NCBI GenBank assembly: GCA_012837155.1
Contig: CP051546.1
Span: 1,653,075 to 1,717,074 of the forward strand
Length of the DNA: 64,000 nt
Direction: 5' to 3'
Source of the DNA: Flavobacterium sp.
Lineage (GTDB): Bacteria; Bacteroidota; Bacteroidia; Flavobacteriales; Flavobacteriaceae
Part shown: positions 57,749-64,000 of the stretch, one piece after another
Position numbering within the stretch: position 1 is the stretch's first letter
How the letters are laid out: every line of letters begins with the position of its first letter
Notes under the pieces: model-generated
Told to the model about the DNA's origin: nothing
The model's input: the letters and a program-made list of their open reading frames with translations, nothing else
The model's database searches: none
Program-made: the position numbers and the translations under genes

Positions 57749-59062
57749 TTACAAATATTCTCCATGTTGAGAAATGTCTAATCCTAATTCTTCTTTATCT
57801 TCACTAACTCTCAGCGGAGTGATTTTATTTACGATAAAGAAAAGAAAGTAAGACATTGTAAAGGCAAAAACCGAAACGATTATTAGCGCAATCAATTGAT
57901 GGATAAACAAGGTGGTTTCGCCAAAAACCAGTCCTTGATTGATTACTGCTGGATTTACAGCCTTAGACGCAAAAACTCCGGTTAGCAACATGCCAGTCAT
58001 ACCGCCAACACCGTGGCATGAAAATACATCTAGGGCATCATCAATTTTTCCTTTAGGAAATTTGCTAACCATAAGATTGCTTACGATGCTACTAAAAATA
58101 CCTATGAACATAGCGCTAGGAATACTTACAAATCCTGCGGCAGGAGTAATGGCAACTAAGCCTACAACAGCTCCTATACAAGCACCCATTGCCGAAAGTT
58201 TGTGTCCTACTATTTTATCAAGAAATACCCATGCCATTGCAGCAGAGGCGGCAGCTACAGTTGTTGTTCCAAGAGCTTGAACGGCTAAACCATTGGCACC
58301 CATTGCAGAACCAGCATTGAAACCAAACCATCCAAACCATAATAAACCGGTTCCTAATAATACATAAGTGATACGAGCAGGATTTACTTTTTGCACTTTT
58401 CTTTTTCCAAGGAAAATGGCTCCTGCTAATGCTGCCCAACCTGCACTCATGTGGACTACGGTTCCGCCAGCAAAATCTAATACTCCCATTTTAAAGAAAA
58501 TACCATCAGGATGCCAAGTCATGTGGCATAAAGGAGCGTAAACAATAATGATAAAAAATAACATAAATAATAAGTACGCCCAGAATCGAATTCGTTCTGC
58601 GAATGCTCCTGTGATTAGCGCGGGAGTTATAATTGCGAATTTTGCTTGAAACAGAGCAAATAACATTAAAGGAATTGTTGGTGCTAAGCTATGTGCCGTA
58701 TTTGTTTTTACGCCTTGAAAAAATAAATTTGGAAGCGGATTCCCTATAAAGCCGCCTATTGATGGGCCAAATGATAATCCGTAAGCAATAATTACCCATA
58801 GTATGGTTACGATTACCATTGCCATAAAACTTTGTAACATAGTGCTAATGACATTTTTCTTGCCAACCATTCCTCCGTAAAAAAAGCCCAGTCCAGGAGT
58901 CATAATTAAAACAAGTGCGGTAGCTACAATCATCCAAGCGGTATCTCCTGTATCAAATTTTACAGATTCTGTAGGAATTGGATTTTCTATTAAAATGAAA
59001 TTTGAAATAAAGGTTAATATCAAAATTGTGATAAGAATCACGCTTAAAATAATTTTTCGCAT
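57749..59062 (-). CDS. amt: Ammonium transporter, copy 1
   Basis: 437 residues, 11-12 membrane helices after a hydrophobic leader. Amt signatures are present: DTAWMIVATALVLIMTPGLGFFYGGM, HMTWHPDG and GGTVVHMSAGWAAL with pore histidines, and the C-terminal cytoplasmic tail GLDISQHGEYL. It imports ammonium when it is scarce. It is about 80% like copy 2 by eye, and the C-terminal tails match exactly, so the two are recent paralogs. No PII (glnK) gene is adjacent. It starts with ATG 59062, and a -7 box TATTTTTG lies at 59092-59085. Confidence 0.95.
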   Translation of the reverse strand: MRKIILSVILITILILTFISNFILIENPIPTESVKFDTGDTAWMIVATALVLIMTPGLGFFYGGMVGKKNVISTMLQSFMAMVIVTILWVIIAYGLSFGPSIGGFIGNPLPNLFFQGVKTNTAHSLAPTIPLMLFALFQAKFAIITPALITGAFAERIRFWAYLLFMLFFIIIVYAPLCHMTWHPDGIFFKMGVLDFAGGTVVHMSAGWAALAGAIFLGKRKVQKVNPARITYVLLGTGLLWFGWFGFNAGSAMGANGLAVQALGTTTVAAASAAMAWVFLDKIVGHKLSAMGACIGAVVGLVAITPAAGFVSIPSAMFIGIFSSIVSNLMVSKFPKGKIDDALDVFSCHGVGGMTGMLLTGVFASKAVNPAVINQGLVFGETTLFIHQLIALIIVSVFAFTMSYFLFFIVNKITPLRVSEDKEELGLDISQHGEYL

Positions 59063-59084
59063 TGCTTTTAGTTTTAAATTTTGG

Positions 59085-59175
59085 CAAAAATATATAAAAT
59101 GAGTTTATACCCCCAAAAAAAGAGTGATATTGTTTTTTCTTTTGCGAATATTTCAATCTCTACCCGTATAAATTT
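59085..59175 (-). promoter_or_regulatory. Upstream region of amt copy 1 with TATACCC-type motifs
   Basis: After the -7 box (59092-59085) come TTTATACCCCC (59104-59114) and, further up, TACCCGTATA (59161-59170). The TGAGTTTATACCCCC segment is close to TGACTTAATACACCC at the same place before amt copy 2. Possible nitrogen-regulator sites; inference. Confidence 0.45.
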
Positions 59176-59261
59176 AAAGGTGTGCTAAAATTTTATTTAT
59201 TTTTTTGAATTTGATAATATGATATGGTCTTGTGCAAAAAAAAAACACCCTAAAGTGAGTT

Positions 59262-61013
59262 GAGGGTACTGAAAAAGTCTTTTTTCGAATAAATTGATAA
59301 ATAAAAGGAGTAGAAAGCTTAGGATTTCTACTCCTTTTTTGGTATATTTAGCTGTAATTATAAGGTTTTTTACATGTTAGTACAGCAACAAACAATACAG
59401 TTCAGCGAGCATTCCTCTTTATATGATTTAATTATTCCAAGGAATAATCTTTTGAGAAAAATTAACGATTTGATAGACTTTTCATTTATCTACGATGAGT
59501 TGTTAAATAAATACTGCACCAATAATGGACGTATGGCAGAAAGTCCCGTTCGTATGTTCAAGTATTTGCTTCTTAAAACAATTTACACCGTTTCCGATGT
59601 TGATGTAGTGGAACGTTCGCGTTACGATATGTCCTTTAAATATTTTTTGGATATGAATCCAGAAGACGATGTTATTAATCCGAGTTCGTTGACCAAATTC
59701 AGAAAACTACGTTTGAAAGACACCGACTTGTTAAATCTATTGATAAACAAAACAGTAACCATAGCTATTGAAAAAGGAATAATTCGTTCGAAGTCCATTA
59801 TCGTTGATGCCACTCATACTTTATCAAGATCTAATCCGTTTTTAGCCATCGATGTATTGAGAGAACGCTCCAAGTTACTTCGAAAAACAGTATACACCTT
59901 TGACGACCAATTCAAAGAACGTATGCCCAAAAAAAATACCGACAATGATTTAGAAAAGGAGCTGGCTTATTGCAAAGAGTTAGAAAAACGCATAGAAAAT
60001 GAGCCGTCTATAAGTTCAATACCCGCTGTGAAGGAAAAATTAAATCTGCTAAAAGAAACCGTAGAAGACACTCAAGAAAATTTAACCCTATCCAAAGATA
60101 CCGATGCAAAAATAGGTCATAAATCTGCCGAGAGTTCCTTTTTTGGCTACAAAACTCATTTGGCTATGACCGAAGAGCGCATCATTACCGCGGCTGTAGT
60201 TACATCTGGAGAAAAAGGCGATGGACCAGAATTACCTAAACTTTTAGAAATCAGTCAAGAAAACGGAGTTGATGTAGATACCATTATTGGCGATGCGGCT
60301 TATTCTGGAAAAGAGAATCTTAAAATTACAACTGAACAAAACATAAAAATAGTAGCGCGTCTAAATCCATCTATAACCCAAGGCTTTAGGAAAGATGAAG
60401 ATAAATTTGATTACAATAAAGATGCCGATAGGTTTGTTTGCCCAGCAGGGCATTTAGCAATACGAAAAGCGCGCCAAGGCACTAAAGATGTCGGGGTAAA
60501 TCAAGTAGATACTTACTATTTTGATGTCGAAAAATGCAAGCATTGCCCTTTAAAGGAAGGTTGTTATAAAGATGGAGCCAAGACAAAAACGTATTCGGTA
60601 TCCATGAAATCAGAATTGCATCAAGACCAAATGGCTTTTCAAGAAACAGAATATTACAAAGAAAAAGCAAAACATCGATACAAGATAGAAGCTAAAAATA
60701 GCGAGTTAAAAAATATACACGGTTATGATAGAGCAATATCATACGGTATTACCAATATGCAAATGCAAGGTGCAATAGCAATTTTTACAGTCAACTTAAA
60801 AAGAATACTCAAATTAATGTAGAAAATGTAATCTACACGTGCATTTTACCAAATGAACCTGTATAAGTCAAAAACAGACACATACAATCAACAATAAAAA
60901 ACAGTTACAAAAATAAAACCGCTTATAACGGATGCTTAAAATCCTGTTATAAGCGGTTTTTAATATCTAAAAAAGAACGTTGATCAAAATAAGTGATGTT
61001 TTTCAGTACCCTC
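59262..61013 (+). mobile_element. IS1182-family element, copy 2, intact
   Basis: 1752 bp between perfect 15-bp repeats GAGGGTACTGAAAAA (59262-59276) and its complement (60999-61013), with a 9-bp target duplication AAGTGAGTT on both sides. A long stem near 60915-60962 (AAACCGCTTATAAC/GTTATAAGCGGTTT) lies behind the transposase and may end its transcript. It is in opposite orientation to copy 1. Confidence 0.95.
59374..60822 (+). CDS. IS1182-family transposase, copy 2, intact
   Basis: 482 residues, complete. The N-terminal domain (LVQQQTIQFSEHSSLYDLIIP and GRMAESPVRMFKYLLLK) is followed by the DDE core: IIVDATHT, IIGDAAYSGKENL, and E in YKIEAKNSELKN. The zinc-like cluster CKHCPLKEGC lies before the last catalytic residue. 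It is probably active, given intact ends and a clean duplication; it could also supply transposase to truncated copy 1, although that copy lacks one end. Confidence 0.95.
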   Translation: MLVQQQTIQFSEHSSLYDLIIPRNNLLRKINDLIDFSFIYDELLNKYCTNNGRMAESPVRMFKYLLLKTIYTVSDVDVVERSRYDMSFKYFLDMNPEDDVINPSSLTKFRKLRLKDTDLLNLLINKTVTIAIEKGIIRSKSIIVDATHTLSRSNPFLAIDVLRERSKLLRKTVYTFDDQFKERMPKKNTDNDLEKELAYCKELEKRIENEPSISSIPAVKEKLNLLKETVEDTQENLTLSKDTDAKIGHKSAESSFFGYKTHLAMTEERIITAAVVTSGEKGDGPELPKLLEISQENGVDVDTIIGDAAYSGKENLKITTEQNIKIVARLNPSITQGFRKDEDKFDYNKDADRFVCPAGHLAIRKARQGTKDVGVNQVDTYYFDVEKCKHCPLKEGCYKDGAKTKTYSVSMKSELHQDQMAFQETEYYKEKAKHRYKIEAKNSELKNIHGYDRAISYGITNMQMQGAIAIFTVNLKRILKLM

Positions 61014-61044
61014 AAGTGAGTTAGGGTGCTTTTTGGTTAATTTA

Positions 61045-62228
61045 TACCATTGATTTTTATAAAATAGTCCAAAAACACTCGAAACATTTTTTTTATTCAC
61101 ATTGGACTAAAATATAAAAATCGTATATTTGGCTTAAGAAAGAAAATATATGTCGTCACCAAAAATATTTACAATAAAGGAGAGCTTGTCGGAGCTCAAA
61201 AAAATTCAAAAAAAGAGCAACCCCATGATTGCAAAGAGAGTACATGCTTTACTTGTTTTTAAAGAAAATGAACTGAATGGAATTTCTAAAAGAGAGGTTG
61301 CTCAAGCCATAGGGGTTAATCATAATAGTATTCAGTCGTGGCGCGACCTCTATATTAATGGAGGGATTGAACTACTGACAAGACATTCTAAAAAAGGATA
61401 CAAGCCCAGTGTTATAACTTTGGAAGAAGAGCAAGCTTTAAGAGAACAGATGTTTAATCCTGAAAACGGGTTTGTTGGATACGTCGAACTGTTAGCTTGG
61501 TTTGATGAAAAGTTTGGGAAACAAACTAATTACAGCACTTTCAAAGGGTACGTTTATAGAAAATTCAAGGCAAAAATAAAGACCGCAAGAAAAATTCATG
61601 TTAAGAAAGACCAAATTAAGGTTGAGGATTTTAAAAAAATTTCAGTAAAGAATGTGAAAACATCTACAACGAAAAAGGATGGGGATTTAAAACAATAAAC
61701 TTGTATTGTCAAGATGAAAGTCGGTTCGGGATGTTTACTAGAAACGGAAAAGCCTTAACGGCAAAAGGAATTAAGCCGATATGTGTCTTTCAACAAGTAT
61801 TCAAAGCCACATGGTTATTTGGTGCTTATTCACCATTTACAGGAGATCATTTTGAATTGGAATTACCCCATTGCAATTCAAATAATTTTCAACTATTCCT
61901 AAATGAATTTTCAAAAGAGAGACCTGATGAATTTAAAATAATAATCTTAGATAATGGTGCATTTCACAAATCAAAGACCCTTACCATTCCAAATAACATA
62001 GCGTTACTTTTTATCCCACCATATTCACCAGAACTCAATCCCTCAGAAAAAATATGGTGGCGAATGAAAAGGGCTTTTACTGGAAAACTGCACAAATCAC
62101 TAGAAGAGGTAAGTTCTTTCATAGAGAATGAGGTGAAAAAACTAACTAATGAAATTGTCAAGAAAACCTGTGAATTTGAATATATCGTTTCATCTCCTTT
62201 TTGGACTAAACTGTATTAGTCAATGGTA
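61045..62228 (+). mobile_element. IS630-family element, second type
   Basis: TA duplications at 61045-61046 and 62227-62228 enclose related inverted ends: CCATTGA...TAGTCCAAAAA on the left and its near-complement (TTTTTGGACTA...TCAATGG) on the right. Its transposase differs from the IS630 at 48782, so these are two separate IS630 types. It lies between the split terminator and amt copy 2. Confidence 0.88.
61150..62219 (+). CDS. IS630-family transposase in two overlapping frames
   Basis: The first frame (61150-61698) carries the helix-turn-helix part (ISKREVAQAIGVNHNSIQSWRDLYINGG). The second frame contains the DDE part (YCQDESRFGMFT, IIILDNGAFHKSKTL, FIPPYSPELNPSEKIWWRMKR). They meet near the seven-A run 61633-61639: a -1 shift there leads from DFKK into NFSKECENIYNEKGWGFKTINLYCQDE. 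Programmed -1 frameshifting is known in some IS630 elements and would give a full-length protein, so this may be functional. A one-base sequencing deletion is equally possible. Confidence 0.85.
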
Positions 62229-62241
62229 TTACGAGAAGGAT

Positions 62242-63568
62242 TTACAAATATTCTCCATGTTGAGAAATGTCTAATCCTAATACTTCTTTTTCTTCAGAAA
62301 CTCTTAAAGGAGTAATTTTATTTACAATAAAAAATAAGGCATACGAAGCTGAAAAAGCAAAAACAGAAACAAGAACTAGTGCTTTTAATTGAATTAAAAA
62401 CAAAGTTGTGTCGCCGTAGATTAATCCTTGATTATCGCCTACAATTGCATTTACTGATTTTGAAGCAAATACTCCGGTTAGCAACATACCAGTCATGCCG
62501 CCAACACCGTGGCACGCAAACACATCTAAGGCATCGTCGATTTTGCCTTTAGGAAAGCTGCCTACAACGAGGGTTGCTGACAATACTAGCAATAAGACCA
62601 ATGGCTAATGCCGATGGAATGGATACGAAACCAGCTGCGGGTGTAATGGCAACTAATCCTACCACAGCACCAATACAAGCTCCCATTGCGGAAAGTTTAT
62701 GTCCAAGAATCTTATCTAAAAATACCCATCCCATGGCAGCTGAAGCGGCAGCAACTGTTGTAGTTCCTAGAGCTTGTGCGGCAAGGCTGCCAGACCCAAC
62801 GGCGGATCCAGCGTTGAAACCAAACCAGCCAAACCATAATAGTCCTGTTCCCAATAATACATAAGTAATGCGAGCGGGATTTGCTTTTTGAATTTTTCTT
62901 TTTCCTAAAAATATGGCTCCAGCAAGAGCAGCCCAGCCTGCGCTCATGTGTACAACAGTTCCGCCAGCAAAATCTAATACACCCCACTTGAAAAACAAGC
63001 CGTCAGGATGCCAAGTCATGTGGCATAAAGGAGCATAGACGAATAATATAAATAAAACCATAAATAATAGGTATGCCCAAAAACGAACCCGTTCAGCAAA
63101 TGCTCCAGTTATTAGTGCTGGTGTGATGATTGCAAATTTTGCTTGAAATAAAGCAAATAAAATCAAAGGAATTGTAGGGGCTAATTCCCAAGCGGTCTTG
63201 TCGCTTACCCCTTGAAAAAATAGATTTGGTAGCGGGTTACCAATTAAGCCACCAATTGAAGGTCCAAAACACAGTCCAAATCCAATTACAACCCACAGTA
63301 CGGTAACTATGACCATAGCCATAAAACTTTGTAACACGGTGCTAATTACATTTTTTTTACCTACCATTCCTCCGTAAAAGAAACCTAGCCCAGGAGTCAT
63401 TAATAGTACAAGACCTGTGGCGGCTAACATCCAAGCGGTATCTCCAGTATCTAATTTTAAAGCAACAATATGCGCTCCTAATGTGGTGATTTCTGGAAAT
63501 AAATAAATGGAAAAAATGGATAATAACAGAATGGTGATTAATGTCACACTTAAAATAATTTTTCTCAT
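62242..63568 (-). CDS. amt: Ammonium transporter, copy 2, one frameshift
   Basis: About 441 residues, paralogous to the gene at 57749: the same Amt motifs (TPGLGFFYGGMVGKKN, HMTWHPDG, GGTVVHMSAGW, KGKIDDALDVFACHGVGG) and the same tail GLDISQHGEYL. Three G at 62571-62573 hold one base too many: two restore SIVSNLVVGSFPKGK. The tandem arrangement suggests gene duplication; originally this gene was followed by a terminator and then by copy 1. IS630 and IS1182 now lie behind its stop without harming it. Two palindromes lie in front of its start. Confidence 0.93.
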
Positions 63569-63596
63569 AATTTTATTTTTTAGTTATAAATTTATG

Positions 63597-63694
63597 TAAA
63601 AATATAAATTGACTTAATACACCCTATTAAAAATAGGGTAAATAATTTAATTTTTATCAAATAGGTATTTTATACCCTATAATTTTATGGGTAT
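63597..63694 (-). promoter_or_regulatory. Upstream region of amt copy 2: two palindromes
   Basis: A -7-like box TATTTTTA lies at 63604-63597. ACCCTATT-AAA-AATAGGGT (63621-63639) is a perfect inverted repeat, and ATACCC (63672-63677) pairs with GGGTAT (63689-63694) further up. Both contain the ACCC/GGGT core also seen before copy 1. Probable regulator sites; the regulator is unknown. Confidence 0.55.
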
Positions 63695-63798
63695 GTAATT
63701 TAAAATAGGTGTAAATTTTTAATCTAAAAATACTTGTTTTTAAAATAGAGGGTTTAAAAGAATAATCAGTTGTTCTAAATCATCCTTTAAAGTAGTAT

Positions 63799-63999
63799 TT
63801 AGAGTAAAGTAAAAAAGAAGCTAATAGGAGGGGCAATTGGAGTGTGCTTTGATTTTTTTATTCTCAATCTTATTTGTTCTTGAGTGTAATTTGTAAGCAG
63901 CAAGAATTGTAAAAAAAATGCAGATGAACCAACGGTTTTAAAGTTTAGACTTTCTTTTTCTGATGATTTTATCAGTAAATTTCCGAAGGTTGCTCCAGA
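63799..63999 (-). CDS. Possible C-terminal end of a gene running out of the window
   Basis: An open frame of about 66 codons on the minus strand enters from the window edge and stops at TAA (63799-63801). It contains SGATFGNLLIKSSEKESLN and a hydrophobic stretch (AFFLQFLLLTNY). There is no start in the window and no family that I recognise; it may be chance. Nothing else is seen between 63700 and 64000. Confidence 0.2.
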   Translation of the reverse strand, partial: SGATFGNLLIKSSEKESLNFKTVGSSAFFLQFLLLTNYTQEQIRLRIKKSKHTPIAPPISFFFTLL

Positions 64000-64000
64000 T

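Larger units (their letters stand above)
59236..61035 (-). terminator. Terminator split by an IS1182 insertion
   Basis: The left half (CACCCTAA with its A-run, 59236-59261) and right half (TTAGGGTGCTTTTTGG, about 61020-61035) form a stem CACCCTAA/TTAGGGTG once the IS is removed. AAGTGAGTT (59253-59261, 61014-61022) is the 9-bp target duplication covering the loop. On the minus strand the stem would end the amt copy 2 transcript. Confidence 0.75.

Overview
The window reads as a chromosome segment of a Flavobacterium-like Bacteroidota. The evidence is the AT-rich DNA, the promoters with TAnnTTTG -7 boxes, the fused ccoNO cytochrome gene, FecI/FecR and SusC/SusD systems, DUF349 and TPR-histidine kinase proteins, and IS families common in that group (IS1595, IS1182, ISL3/ISAon1, IS630). 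I saw no rRNA, tRNA or CRISPR array.

Layout. 1-11.4 kb: microaerobic respiration genes: end of the CcoI copper ATPase, ccoS, fused ccoNO, ccoQ, ccoP, ccoG, then ccoH and a SafE/TauE-like membrane protein, and a convergent hemN. A 3-kb block (MTase plus endonuclease, a secreted hypothetical, two long imperfect inverted repeats) sits between ccoG and ccoH and looks inserted. FNR-like boxes precede both ccoS and hemN at the same distance from the -7 box. 11.4-15 kb: a DUF349 protein and a GNAT acetyltransferase. 15-27 kb: locus A, FecI sigma factor, FecR anti-sigma, STN-containing TonB receptor, TlpA-like thioredoxin, a free DsbD alpha domain, DsbD and an M16 peptidase, followed by an IS1595 insertion. 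28-42 kb: a class-V PLP enzyme, then locus B: TlpA-like protein, LuxR-type response regulator and TPR histidine kinase, kelch-like lipoprotein, SusC, SusD, thioredoxin-fold protein and a secreted SRPBCC protein. A palindrome shared by two promoters on either side of the regulator genes is the probable operator. 43-47 kb: glycosyltransferase 2, coaE and an OmpR-type two-component system. 47-51 kb: nested IS elements (IS630 inside ISL3, which abuts a truncated IS1182). 51-57.6 kb: Na+/solute symporter, 35-aa membrane protein, PIG-L deacetylase, BamA-like protein. 57.7-63.6 kb: two ammonium transporter genes separated by IS1182 and IS630 copies.

How the genes fit together. The first block builds the high-affinity cbb3 oxidase, feeds it copper and heme, and is probably switched on together by an FNR-type regulator. 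Loci A and B each join an outer-membrane TonB receptor to periplasmic thioredoxin chemistry; A adds DsbD electron supply and a peptidase. I infer uptake and processing of a disulfide- or metal-containing peptide or similar ligand, but the substrate is unknown.

Quality warning. At least 14 single-base indels break otherwise perfect chromosomal genes, mostly in short homopolymers. In each case the protein continues in another frame without other damage. I treat these as probable sequencing errors, annotate the whole gene span, and give the position of each break. None was found in chromosomal genes between about 22.4 and 53.2 kb.
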